DNA of 64,000 nucleotides. Origin: Todiramphus chloris collaris (taxonomy: Eukaryota; Chordata; Aves; Coraciiformes; Alcedinidae). The position numbers were made by a program, and so were the translations under genes. The notes under the pieces were generated by a model. That model saw only the letters and a program-made list of their open reading frames with translations, ran no database searches and was not told the DNA's origin. The DNA is taken from contig JANVCC010000062.1 of the NCBI GenBank assembly GCA_025345505.1, positions 11,137,412 through 11,201,411 on the forward strand. The letters run 5' to 3'. Position 1 is the first letter of the stretch; each line of letters begins with the position of its first letter. This document shows, piece by piece, positions 14,201 through 26,900 of the stretch.

Positions 14201-16439
14201 ACATTTATTAGAGTGGAAAGGTTTTATATAAGTTTGGAGAATTGGTTTTTATTTTTAAGATGTTTGCAGTAGTACTTCCGAAGCATCTCTATCATCTGGC
14301 AAAAAAGGGAATTTAATGCAAAACCATATTTCAGTTGCTCTCCCAACACTGCCGCTTCCCCTACAGAAATTGTTTTATTGAATCTGATCTTTTTTTTAAA
14401 TGAATTTGGTATTCATGAAAGAGCTCAGATTGATAGCTTGGAAAGTGATGGCTGGATTTCCACATGGAACCCAGGTAGCAAAGCTGATTTTAGACCTGCT
14501 GCAATAACTACTTGAAGCAGCTCAGTTTTTAAAGGGGTTCAGATGGGGTTTCGATTCCAATCTGCAGAGAAACATTTCACCCATGTGCACGACGCATCAT
14601 GCAAGACGGTGTTCCCAATGACACCCAGACTTCTTCCCAAGCTCGTTTTAAGGGCTTGTTGCCTGCATTGGGCTCTGCTGGGTAGCAGGCTCCACAACTG
14701 GTGCCTTATGGAGGCAGCACAACAGACAGTGGCCAACAATGTGGTCAAACACTGATTCAAACAACTGTTCCAACATCAAAAAGCTGATTTATTACCTGAC
14801 AGATTCAATCTTCTCTTTCATCAGTTTAGTTAGAAAGAAAGGAAATGGTTATATTTTATGAGCAAAGTTGAAAAACTATGGTACAGATTAAATATGAAAT
14901 AGAAAACTTTTTCTTTCTTAGACTATCAAAAAAGGCTACCAGAAACCTTACATGAGTGGTTACATCATCCAAAGGACTTCAAAGTTTCCAGCAGCATTTG
15001 TGTCTACCCAAGAGCATCACATCACCCGATATGCACAACCACTTTGATATGAGTAAACACAGGTGCAGATTTGTACCAATAAAAAAAAAACCAAACCCAC
15101 AACTTTGATATCTTTTTCCAGTAGCTCCCTTTTATTATCTTTCCCATTTCCATCCAGCTTTGTTCCAAGTTCAAAATAACAAGCCTTTGCTTTGCACGCA
15201 GTCGCAATGTTTGACAAACCAGGGGCTGGTATGAAACCTTACCAATAAAGACGTTCCATGGATAAGGAAAAGAGGGTCTGTCTTATTTTACCTGAGTTAT
15301 ATTGGGGAAAACTAGATTCTGAAGTACTGCAGATTTATTACAGAGAGCTTGAAAGAACTTCCTAATTATTATTCACTGCTTTATAGATCATTGTTAAAAG
15401 TGTTAATTTCAATTATCTAAATGTTTTTTCTGGCTTGTATGTCATTTGCAATAGAATTACTAGGGCCAGATTTACTGGTGTACACCATTTGCTCTGTGCA
15501 GTTCCAGCCTTGGGTTTACAACTGCTTTGTGTTGTTGGAGTGGTGCACTGAGCTTTCTAATGATTCTGGCTTATTGCCTTTTCCCCACATATTCCATATC
15601 AATTTATTATTCCATGGTGGATGGTTATATGCTTTCTGCAATTTACTTCAGAAGTGGTATTAAAAATGAAGTTGACATGCATTAAATAATACTTTATTGA
15701 TTTTCTTAAACTTGCAACACAGGAATGCTCCTCTGCATCACTAGTCCTAAACCAAAAGTACATACATATGTACATGCAGAAAAAACATATATATAATATA
15801 AGAGAAAGACAGATGAAAGCCATACAAGTTGAACATAAATACACCTCAAATTATATCTTGAAAAAATGTGAAGAAAAACCCTCAACATCCTACTGCACCA
15901 GTCTCTGTTTTGTATGCGGGCATGTCCATAACATGAACAAAATGCAATTTCTCCCTGAGTGCAGCTACCAAATGAGCCACACTGGTAGAACACCTATGTA
16001 AACTGCTCACCAACTAACCCAGGGAGACAGCCACATGCTGCTCCCCCTCAACCTCCTGCCCAGGGAAGTTGTTGGGTTTCCGACCACATTTCAAGCACAG
16101 AATTTTGGTGCAGACATTCATCGTCAAGAGCCAAACAGCAACAAATCAAACCCGAACCTGTAGAACTAGATTGCTTCTGATACTTGATCAGACACGTTTT
16201 TTTCTCAAGCAGGAATAAGGGGAGTGTTTGGGTGACCACCTAACCTTCTGACGAATATAAAATGATTTCATTTCTAAAAGTAGCAATTCTAAGTCAGCTC
16301 AGAGCCTAGGTATTTTATTACCCACATGTGTCTGCTCTAGATAAAGGCATTACGTGTACATTTTGGAAAGGACTTTGAAAACAATTTTCATTTAAAATAT
16401 GGGGAAAGGAATAAAAATGGGTCAAGGTGTATTCAACAC

Positions 16440-16930
16440 AAGAGATAATTATTAGCATGAGCTACAGCCTGAAGCATTTTAGAGCACACACGCTGCTAGA
16501 TAAATATGACACTGCTGCAGCACAGTGTGCTGTCTTCTAAGCTAGTGTGCTTTTCATCATCCAGATGCCTTTGTATGATCTAAAGTAGGGCTGCATGAGA
16601 CTTGCAGTCAAATGCAGTGCTGTCAGAAAGGTACGATCAATCATCTCTGCCAAGCTGACAGTACAGGATCTGATTTATCCTGCCTCTGACTCATATATTT
16701 ATTATAAAATCAAAGGTAGCTCGGGTTTAGCATCGGTACAAAGTGCTGGAGTTTTGTTCAGTAGTGAGCTGTTGCATGTGGAACAAGCATCAAATCTCCT
16801 GGCATTTAATGATTCATTTTAAATATATCTGGCACATGAATTAGCAAACAGAGCTGTGAAATACTAACAGCAGCCAAAAGTAATTTATGAATATTGAATT
16901 GCACTGTGCAATATGTCAAGTAAAAATACA
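16440..16930. promoter_or_regulatory. Candidate conserved non-coding element downstream of SLC7A11
   Basis: A repeat-free stretch of balanced composition with several compact words typical of developmental enhancers, such as ctgctagataaatatgac, gcatttaatgattcatttta and taatttatgaatattgaatt (homeodomain-like TAAT cores). Conservation is inferred from texture only; no alignment was possible. Confidence 0.2.
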
Positions 16931-18284
16931 GCAAGAACTCCTTTAAAAGCTTCTTTCCCTGTCCCAGCTTTCTGGTAATCAGAATACCTGAGAGAGCTGT
17001 GCTGAATGTAATGCTCCAAATCTCAAAAAAAAAAAAAAAAGAAGGGTGAAAAAAATAAAAGGAAAAACAAACCCAGAAAAGCTGAAATGTCCCCCTAGAA
17101 ATGGGTAACAGATATTTTTTAATGAGGCTGCTGGTAATTGAAAATATGCAAGTAATTAGGTATACATAGATGGCTAATCATAACATTCACTGCTGTGCAC
17201 ACAGCCTTTCAGTTTGTCCAAATCTATCGATATCCCCACGGAGTTTTCATAACCTCTAGCAGGGTTTGTCATGTGTCCAAATTCTCTAACACAAGTTGGC
17301 CGTGTCAGGACCTCAAAGGGGGTGTTGGAGTGCAAGTGCAAGGATTCTATTAAAACGCTGCAGCACATCTGAGACACCCTCGGGGAGCTGAGTATTTGAC
17401 GTGATAAGCTTTAAGATCCTCTGGCTGCAATCTGCAAACAAAACTATATGAGCCTGTAAGGGAGGAGATGCTTTGGAAAGGCTTTAGATCCTTACGTGAC
17501 CATAACTCGTGATCATGCTACTTTTTAAAAGCGCTGTTACAGCCTGAAAAAAATTGGTTTTCTATGACATGACAGTTTTCAGATGAGGAAAATTATGAGG
17601 TTTAAAAAAATCGAAAGTGGACGGGCAAGAATAGCACCCAGCTTAAAATTAAATACAGATGTCTCAAAAAGCTGGCTGGCACAGGAGACACTGAAAGGAA
17701 ATGTTTTCAGTGAAAAGTTATTTATAACCTTCAGCCAGAGTGAATGTAGGAGAAAGCATTGGGGAAGTGGTAAGAAACATCATCTGCCTAAGAGTTCATG
17801 TTTATACCTCTAAAAGATTCCTCATTTTCTCCCAGAAATTTTGCCAAGTGCAGCAGAATGCACGCATATAGACAGTCTAAAACACCTTGGACTTTGCACA
17901 CATGGCCATGTCACATGTCCTTTTGAAAGCCTTTAAGGCAGAGATCCTGCCTTGATGCTTTTAAACAGCTTGATACGTAGGTACTGTGAAAGCCCAGGTT
18001 CTCATGAAGACTTACTCATCTGTACAAGTCTGTCTATTATGCTATGCATATTCATTGATTAGTATCCTTAGAAATCAGCTGGATGTCATAATTAAGACAA
18101 GCCAGCATTGCTAGCAGCAAATTATACACATAGTTTAGATCCAATTACACTGTAATGACTGAGTGGCAAAGAGATACTGGCAGCTAAAACTGCATCAAAT
18201 GGCTTTCTTGTGGCAGAGCCAGCAGTACAGGATAAAATGAGAAAACTGTCCCCTAACATTTAAACTTCTCATAACAAGCAGGGC

Positions 18285-18367
18285 AAAAAAACCCCAACCA
18301 ACCAACAAAAAGACAAACAAACAAAAAAAAAACCAAACAAAACAAACCCCAAAAACCCCACCAAAAT
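18285..18367. repeat. A/C-rich low-complexity tract
   Basis: Irregular units of AAACC, CCAACCAACC, ACAAACAAAC and CCCCAAAAACCCC. The minus strand reads as G/T-rich with G4T5G4 blocks. No flanking retroposon body was recognised. Confidence 0.75.
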
Positions 18368-19206
18368 TCCTAGGTAACAACTTTATAAATCATTCCTAGT
18401 ACGAGTGATGATTGCAAAAGCTAGCCTGGCTACTTTATAAAAACCAGGACTCCAGATCCTCTTGAAGAGAACAAGGTCTGGGCTCAGCACGGTGCCTGCC
18501 TGCAGCTACGGTCACTTGTTAACATTCAAAGCACTGGCTCTCCATGGTGTGGTGCACCCCAAAGCAAGGGATGGTATTTCCCTTTCAAAGGAGATCCTGC
18601 TGAATTCCCAGGAGCGGAAAAAGGCCCTGCAGAAAAGCTTAGCAGTGGGGAAAGTTTTGCAGCTTGCGTTTTGAGAAGTGAATGAGCTACAGAAGGATAC
18701 AACTTACTGTAGCCACAGTGCCTTTATAATCGTGTTGGATCATCATAAATATATTTAGAAAATATCAAAGCTGTGGTTTAGATCACAACACTGTGATCTA
18801 ACAGTGAATGTAAAGAGGATCCAAACTCTCTCTTGATAAAGTCAATCCTTTGTTGGAAAAGGTGTTTTATCCATTTGAGTCTTTGCACTTCAAGGAAAAA
18901 AAAAAGTATTTCAAAAGTTTCTTTGAATAAAAAGAAAACAAGAAAGCAAATGTAAACAGAATTGGTGTGTCAATTGTAGACATGCTCCCCCAGCAGTTCC
19001 TTGGCAAAAAGACAATAACAGAAATCAAATTAAACATGGACTAACACGCAAGAAAAATACATAGGCTTCTGAAAGCAAGCAGGAAATTCAGCAGCAATTT
19101 GCTGAGTCTCCCGTAGGTGTTCGAGGCAAGGAGACTTTACTGAGTTACTCCAGACTCATCACTGCAGAGAACTGGATAAAGAGAGCAGGGGTGATACCTG
19201 AGGAGG

Positions 19207-19233
19207 AAAAAAAAAAAAAAAAAAAAAAAAAAA
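19207..19233. repeat. Poly-A tract, about 27 A
   Basis: A pure A run on the plus strand. No retroposon body or target-site duplication was seen next to it, so it is annotated only as a homopolymer. Confidence 0.85.
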
Positions 19234-21238
19234 CTCACAGCTGCCCATCTTCTGCAGACAAGAGCTCCTATCTAGTCACAGGGACATCTCAACCTTGCCA
19301 TCTCCCTTTGGCAGCACCAGCCTTCCCTGGGGACTGATCCTGCCAGGGGGGAGAGCCAGGCTGATGGGGAATCCACAACACTTCAGGTGGGATGCAAGCT
19401 GGCATAGGTACAAGCACGCTTTGTTGCATTGAGGTTGTCCTCACTACTGTTATGAGGCTTGCAGAAAAAATGTCTTTACAGACTATATATATAGAGTGCA
19501 AATTTAAGATTGTAAACCAGTTCAAATATCTGAAGGCCCAGTGATGTTCCCAAACCAGCATTTGTTACTGGCCTTACCTGGGCCAGAAGCTGTATGGACA
19601 CTGCAGGGCTTCTACTAATTTTATCAGACCAGCTACAGTAACTTCAGGTTCATTTCACTCCTGCTCAGTTATCTAACATGTTAAGCATGCCTAAACTAGT
19701 CATCCCATCTCATCCTCCAAGAAGACCAGGGCCATTTGGAATTCCACAGATCAGTTCACGTCACCTACCTTAAATACCTGTCTTAGCATGGGATGCATCA
19801 CATCCTGAGGCAGCTTAGTTTTCTCCAGCTTGTCTTCCTCTAAACCAGCTTGGCCCGTACTTTACGATGTCAAACAGATGCATATTTATACTAAATCAGA
19901 TTAACTGCCTTTGTTACTGCACACTAGCATTAAAAGACAACTTTTGAAATGCAAAAGTGAGAGTAAAAATAAGCAACTATTTCTGTACAAAGTGAAAAAA
20001 TGTGCCAAAAATTTTAAAATGTGGCATGAAAGTGTAGACAGTTGTCTCATTTTGAATGGTTTTTCCAAAAATACTTAGTTTTGTCATATACATACAACCC
20101 AAATGCACGTTATGACAATGTATGCAAATACATATACACCTACTTCTACAAGACGTTAGCTGTTTAGCTGCTGAAGCTGCATCTCTGAGCTACCTACCTC
20201 TCTCTACTGTAGATAGGCTCCAGAGACACCTGCTAAACCACTGTGATTGATGGCACAGTATTTTAAGTCAGACCAAAATCAATGCTGGTTAACTTAAAAC
20301 ACTACACAGCAAACTGCTGCAGCCTGGGAGCTGATTGACATGGCAGGGAGCTGGGGACAGGCACCCCACTAAAGCATCTTTGCTCCTTGGGACAGTCGAA
20401 AGCTGCAGTCTTCCCGGGAAGGCGCTGCTCACTGTCACTACTGCTTTACAACTCCCACACCATCATGGCAAAAAGCACCCCTAAAACTTTGCAGCTGCCA
20501 TTCACGTCAAAGTCCCCAGCCTGTTTTCTCCTGTACCAAAAACACCCATGCACAAGGATGCAAAAAGGTCACAATATCTATGAAAAGAACTATAAGGACA
20601 GATATGGAAGTATTTCACGTGACATACACAATTCAAATTTTAGCAAACCACAGGCACCTCAACTGAAATAGGAGATTTTCTCTTACCTGCTCCGATTCCT
20701 GTGTATAAAGGAGATTAGCTGTAGTAGTAGAAACAAATCATGAAAACTCTGGGTCCAGACAAGGAATGCACTGCTGATGCAGAGAAAGAAAAGGGGACCC
20801 TCTGGCTCCCATCTGATAGCCCCTCAAAAGCCACAGCGGACTCTTGGGCTGGGAAGGACTAGCAGGGACAGACCTGCAGGACATGGTCCCAGAGAAAAGG
20901 TTGGCCACACTGTGCCTATGCAGAGCTGGAAGAAGGCTTCAGAAATCAAATCGTGAGCCTCTAATAAAATTATGCCTTAGGCCACATAGCAATCCACATC
21001 AGGAGGTGCAAGGATACATCAGTATCTTTGGAGGTTTCAGATGCTGAACTGTTTCTCTAAGAGGTGCTGTACTCAACCTCATCAGTACTGGCTACTCACA
21101 TAAAATGTTGCCTTCAGTGACACTTCTGCTTATACCTCAGAAGAGCAACAAACTTGAAGAAAAACAGCAGCACTAACTTAAACAAAAAGTACAAAATGTT
21201 TTGAGAGAGTCCAGCTGATAAAAATTTCCAAAGGACAA

Positions 21239-21277
21239 GGAAAAAAAAAAAACCAAACCCAAAACCCCAAAGAACCC
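21239..21277. repeat. A/C-rich low-complexity tract
   Basis: A13 followed by CCAAACCC, AAAACCCC and AAAGAACCC units, the same style as 18285-18367. It lies just beyond the proposed SLC7A11 3' end. Confidence 0.7.
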
Positions 21278-21379
21278 AAGGGTAAAATAAAGGACCACTA
21301 CAGTTCTCCATAGAAGCAGTCTCATTGGCCTAACCACCTCAGGGCCTAGTAAGAAAAAAATCATATATAAAGTTTGTCC

Positions 21380-23912
21380 TTTATTCTAGAAGAATTTCCT
21401 TTATGACTCTGAAGAAAATACTTTTTAAAACGTCTTAGAAAATAACTTAATGCTTTAGAATAAGTGTCATAACCTGTTTGTCCTCCATTTGTGAGGATAT
21501 GCATTGCTTCCAGGTATAATAGAAGTCCTCAATACTGACTTTTATAACACACTGGAAACCCAATTACAGCATTTGCTATTGTGATTGTGAGCACTAAAGA
21601 ACCTAAACTTGAAATTAGAATCTCTGTGCTTTTTCAACATAGTGATTTTTTTATTTTGTTTTGCAGGATTTTTTTTTTTTTTTCCTTCTAACATATACAA
21701 CTTCACAATCAATGAGTCAAAGGATTTCTCTTGGCACAAATTAACCCTTTACATGAAACAAATCTAGTCAAATATGGTCATTGAATCAGGTTGCAGAAAC
21801 ATTTCTAAGCTTTAAAGTCCACGACGGGAAAATAAAAGAACATTCAGTTGTATTTACAGAGCCCATTTATTTCTAGAAGTTAACACTGCCTACATTTAAA
21901 CTTTCAAGTAATGTGGTACAATAGGAGTGAATATGTGGAAGGAAATGATGCTGAAAACCCAAAACACGTGATCAATGTTCAGGAGGTTTTGCTTTAGACT
22001 AGCTCTGGTGGGATCCCACGCACACAGCATCCATTAGCAGAGGAGTGTGTTAAGTGAAGGGCATCCAGCAGTTTATGTGTTCTGAAGATGCTCCACGATG
22101 GCACAGGCCAAGCCCCAGTGAACTGGGATGGCAGGAGATGGCCTCAAAAGCAGAATTCTGACACAAATGTAAACACTGATTAAACACACACATTGTCAAT
22201 ATAAAACTCTCTCTCAGAAAAAACCTAAAAAAGTTTCAAATAACACTTTAAGTTATTGTCAACAGAAAACATTAGAAGAAAAAATTGTCTGCAAAATGTT
22301 TCCTGTCTTAAATTACTGCTCTTCTACATAATCAGTTACTCCCATTTCCCTACTTCTATGAAATTCCACCATAGAAATACATGTATAAATTTCAGGTATT
22401 TTACTGTACACCCTTAAGACAGTAGATATTCCAGATATATACAACACATATACAATACACAGTCTCCCTTTACTGTAGTGGTCTGGCTTCTAGTTGTGCT
22501 TTTCTCCCAATTTAGGAAGTTTAATGTTGCTTAGTTCCACAAAAGTTTTCATGAAACATATGACTTGCTGATAGCAAACAGCTCAAAAAGTAGTGCATTC
22601 AATATTTAAGCATTATATTCTTAACAGAGTGATAACAGACCTTAATCTTAAGGTTGAGTAGTCTTTGACAAACAGTATAAAACTGAATTTATGAAACATT
22701 AAAAAAATTATCTACAGCTATCTTTAAAAAAAAAAAAAGGGGGGGGGCAAAACTTCAGCTCATTTTTGAGACAAATGTCAGCTCAAACATCATTCTGAAG
22801 ACAAATTTTGTTGGATTTTTATCAGTTTTGGTGGCCTTTCTCTGTCTCTGTTGAAATGAACTCAGGAAGAAGGCATTGGCAGAGCACCTGTTCCTTGGTG
22901 TTTCCAAGCCCATTTAATTGGGATGTGCTTGAATGAAAAGCCTATGGATTAGGTGCATATCCTACTCAAACCTGATTATACCTGATTCATAAAAAAAGTA
23001 TTGCATTTATTGCCATGTCTACAGAGTATTCCCACCAGTGACTATTATTCATTTCTGCCAACCAACAAAGATATAAGACTTTAAAATCAGGTTTCCCTGA
23101 TTGAAAACTGCAGGTCCGTGTGCTTCCAGACAGAAAATGTTCACACAGCAATGGAGGTCACACTCAAATGTTTTGACTCATTCAAAGGTGACTTTTTCAG
23201 TTGCTGTATTTCCTATACATATGTACACAAAGAAACATTGGTAAATCCAATAATCATTTCCAGACTAGTAGAAAATTTTATATGTAAAAATTACTGCCCT
23301 CAGGTTAAAAATCTTCCTGCCTTTCTGGCAGAAATATTAATTCTCAAAAGATGTACCCATCAGCCATAGTTTAACAACTCTGGAATGAAGAAATCTTTAA
23401 CATGCCACCATGAAGGTCTGGAAACCACTGTGCTTCTGACTAAGCATGCTGGTGCTGCCAGAAGTCAAACTGGGCTGCCAAATGAAGTGAAGGGAAGAAC
23501 ATTAGTAAGTGAAACTCAGCAGAGCTTGATCTCACCCTTTCTCTGATGAGAGCTGGGTTCTTCAGGGACAGCAAGCAGGACACATTCTTCACAGTACATC
23601 TGACTGTTACTTATACATTGCTTAAACCTATTTTCAGTGACAATGCAACCAGCCTGACGAAACCTAAGGTTTGTTAAAATATGACACTGTATCAAAAGAT
23701 CACACAAGTTTTTGCTTTCTACATATAAACCAACCCCATGAACAAAAATTTTGCAACACCGTGAAATACAGTTCTGGTAGCTGACTTGCTCAGTGTCCAT
23801 CTCAGCTCTGAGTTGTTCCTCCAGTCTGCAGAATGTCAGGTAGGGGGAGAAACATCCCTACCCCCTTCCTCAGGTTGAAATGAAACACCAAGCCACAAGC
23901 TGAAAATGAAGA
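21380..23912 (-). other. SLC7A11: Probable 3' UTR of SLC7A11 with candidate poly(A) signals
   Basis: This stretch follows the stop codon on the minus strand and holds no recognisable gene. AATAAA hexamers on the minus strand lie at 23006-23011, 21866-21871, 21650-21655 and 21380-21385, giving UTRs of about 0.9, 2.0, 2.3 or 2.5 kb. The mammalian gene is known for a long 3' UTR, which makes a distal end plausible, but the sequence alone cannot say which signal is used. A polypyrimidine stretch (minus-strand C9 then T13) lies at 22725-22747. Confidence 0.45.
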
Positions 23913-23980
23913 TCATGATTTCTGGTCTTCCTCGGACGGGACAACTTCCAAGAGGATTTGCAACGTTACAGTTACCCTGT
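23913..23980 (-). CDS. SLC7A11: SLC7A11 exon 12, coding part, with stop codon
   Basis: The acceptor TTTGCAG at 23981-23987 starts the exon at 23980. The G left over from exon 11 makes an Asp codon, then [21 protein letters not shown] and TGA at 23915-23913. Human ends KITRTLQIILEVVPEEDKL; the shared TLQI-LEVVP core and equal spacing from exon 11 fix the match. The last residues (SEEDQKS) are longer and different. An acceptor four bases further on (after ACAG, at 23977) would change the frame and lose the match, so it is rejected. Confidence 0.94.
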
Positions 23981-26900
23981 CTGCAAAGATAAAAGCATAC
24001 ATGTGGTCTGAGTGCATCTCAAGGCTGTCTTAAAGCATCACTGCTTTGCACAGCTGCTCGGTTTTAACAAAGTTGCAAGGTTTCAATATAAGTCTGAAAG
24101 AGTTAAAACAAGTTAATTCAACTATGCCAAGATCTATCTAAGCAAAAAAAAAAAAAAAAAAAATTAAAGGAAACAGTGACTACAAAGCTTCACAGGTCTA
24201 AGAATGTCACGCATCCAAAGCAACTTCACACTGTCTTTTTGTCACTCTAGACAGTAATTTCTATCTGGTATTTTTGGTGGTTTTCTTTTTAGGGTACTGA
24301 TTCATAAATGGCACAATTAATTTACATATTGAATAGCAAGAGAGCACTCTCTTGCCATTCTTTTTGCTTGTCACTTGTTTTTCTTTTTTTTAGTAACCCA
24401 TTTTAAACGAGCAGGAGTTGCTGTAAGATTCTGTAAGTTGCTGTAAGTTCTGCTTTCCCTTGTCTCCTATGACATATCTGCATTCACACCAGCGTAAAGC
24501 CAGGGAGGTAAAACAGTGAGACTTGCAGAAGACATGAACCCGAACTCCTTCCCTGCTCTCCTGTCTAGGGGAGACTCTACCATATTTTGCTCTTCTCTCT
24601 GGAGGTCACCAGTTCAGCACAGATCCTGGTTGCCCTTAGACTATAAACTGACGGGGTCAGAGAGGCTGGAAGTCAACAGGGACTGGATTTTCCTCCCGCC
24701 TCCCTCCCTTACCCACAGCAGGGACTTCAGAGCTAGGCTGAGCGTAGCCAGGGTGAAGGGCAGGAGGAAAGGCAGCAGCAGGAAGCCAGCAGGGCTTCGT
24801 CCCTGCCATCCCACCCCTCCCAGGTTTGAGGATGAGCAGAGGAGGATGAAATAGACTTTCTGTCAAGCTGAGCTATGGTGTAACAGCTCTTAGAAAAGGG
24901 CACAGCCGCAGAGGGGAAGCTTGGGCATCTCAAGAGCTAGCCGTGATTTTAATATCCTGTAAGACAAACTGGAGGGAGCCACCTGCAGCAAGACCTTGCC
25001 CTCGCTGTGGCAGGAGGTGGCTGCCGTCAGTCTTCCATTACCATGCAGTAGTTTTGCTATGTGCTGGATGTAGCCACAGAGAAGCAATCAGACAAGTTGC
25101 AGGGGCTGGGGTGCTTGCTTGGTTTTCTTTTTTTTTCGTTGCAATACACTCAGGATAAGACAGTATATAGATTTTTTTCAAAAAAACCGTATGTTCCAAT
25201 CTGTTTTCACTTGGTATCTCTGTATTGTCTCCTGTGAGCAGTACCTGGAGTTACAGGAATAGCTTCCCATTTCTAACAAGGCAACTTAACATACCCTGAA
25301 AGGAAAGACAGCTCCCTCCCCACTTTAAACCCTAATTTTACCTTTCAAATTCACTGTAAACAGGTCCCAGGGGACAACCTTTATAAAAGGCCCAGACCCA
25401 GTATCTAAATAGGCACCACATAAAGCGTAGGTGAAGGAAAAAAAATGCAGCAATTTACTGCATATGTATAAGACTGGACATGACATCTGCAACGGCACAA
25501 TGCTGAGCTGATCTCCTGCAGATCTCAAAATCACAAACTTGACAAAGAGAAGCTACTGAGCCTGTAACGCTATGTCCTAAGTGAGCAAGTGTCATCCTCT
25601 GGTGTCTGCAAACAATCCTGAAAAGAGACATTTTGTTATATAAACTGATCTCCTTTCCAGCATGGGCTCAGGCTATAAAGAGAGAAGGATTCAACTTTTA
25701 AGCTCCTTGCAATTCAATCCACTGTAAAGAAACAGATGCTTTAAATATGAGTCTAAGGTTGGGTTTTCAACTGAGGAAGTCCAAATAAAAGCGTTCTCAT
25801 GCTGGTGCCGCATCTTTTTACACATTGATCCGCTTTGTAGGATTTGCTAGGCTTGACTTTTTTTCATTTTCACATTAGTTCAACAAAAAGAAAGAAAATG
25901 GAGATCAAATGAAGCCTGTACTAGCTGAAAATTATTTATCCCAGCACATCTGGTGCTACAGCAAAATTTCTTTGGAAGAGGAAAGAACAAAATATTATTC
26001 TCACTGCAAAATACCACCCAGACCCTATTAACCCCACAAACTGTGCAAGTTACCTTTTGTTCCATACAGTAATTCAGTAAAGAGAATGGGCCATGTAAAT
26101 GCCATTAAGGGCAGTCAAAACCTACAGAACAAAGATGTTCAGTCTTGGAGAGGTTTTCTTGGGTGATCCATTTGAAGGCTGTAACCAGCCTGAAACACCT
26201 TTCATAAATGTACTCAACTTCAGTCTGGGTCTTCTATCCCACTGCTCATTCTGGCTGTTCAACATCCCTCTGCTCTGTTCCGTACAAAACCTATACTGAA
26301 CATCCAGTCTCATCCTACATGGGGCTGCTCTGTACCCATGTGTTTTTTGCACCAGTGCTGTCCTTTACTTAAACAACACATGTTTTACGTAGGGTTTATG
26401 AGCAGCAATCATCTCTCACCCCTGGGCAGCTGAACAACTCAAATTCCCCAACAAGGTGACTTTGCAAATGGATAAAGGCAACCCCACACCACCCTGCTCC
26501 TGTGCTGAGATGCTCAGATGGAACAGCCTGGCTAGCACAGTGCTGTGTTCAGACAAAAAGGTTTTGACTCCCTCTGTGGTACTACACAAAATGCTCTGTT
26601 GAAGTTTAAGTAGATTGGATCTATCACACTCTCCTTTGTCTAGAAAAAAACCAGTTATCTTCTTGAAGAAAGCTACCCAGTTAAACTGGCAAAAATCTAC
26701 CTCTTAAATAACAATTGTGGGTTTTTTCCATGTTGTCCTTTACCTCATGTCTGGAATTACTCTTTCATGCCTACGTACACCTAATGCACCTAATGTTTCA
26801 AGGTTAGAATATCAAGCTTGCAGCTGCCCGATGACTTTTCTGTATCTCACAGAGGTACCTTAAGTGAATTTATCCTCATTCAATACCGTCAAAAAAATGC

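Larger units (their letters stand above)
9420..21238. other. Intergenic, gene-poor stretch
   Basis: Apart from the listed simple repeats and one candidate conserved element, no gene is recognised in nearly 12 kb. Overlapping open frames at 13.65-14.2 kb (127-138 codons, both strands) have no homology I recognise and no supporting splice or promoter context. A gene-poor flank downstream of SLC7A11 agrees with the sparse region beside the mammalian gene. Confidence 0.65.

Noticed and set aside
13653-14202. Overlapping 127-138 codon frames on both strands
   Set aside because: Long frames on both strands at once point to low stop density, not coding. No domain or signal was recognised.
19207-19233. 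Poly-A run as the tail of a processed retrocopy
   Set aside because: No gene-like body or target-site duplication was found beside it.
23977-23980. Alternative acceptor four bases into exon 12
   Set aside because: It would shift the frame and lose the conserved TLQI-LEVVP tail.
24480-25100. GC-richer block in intron 11 as a nested gene or CpG island
   Set aside because: Few CpGs, short overlapping frames on both strands and no recognisable product.
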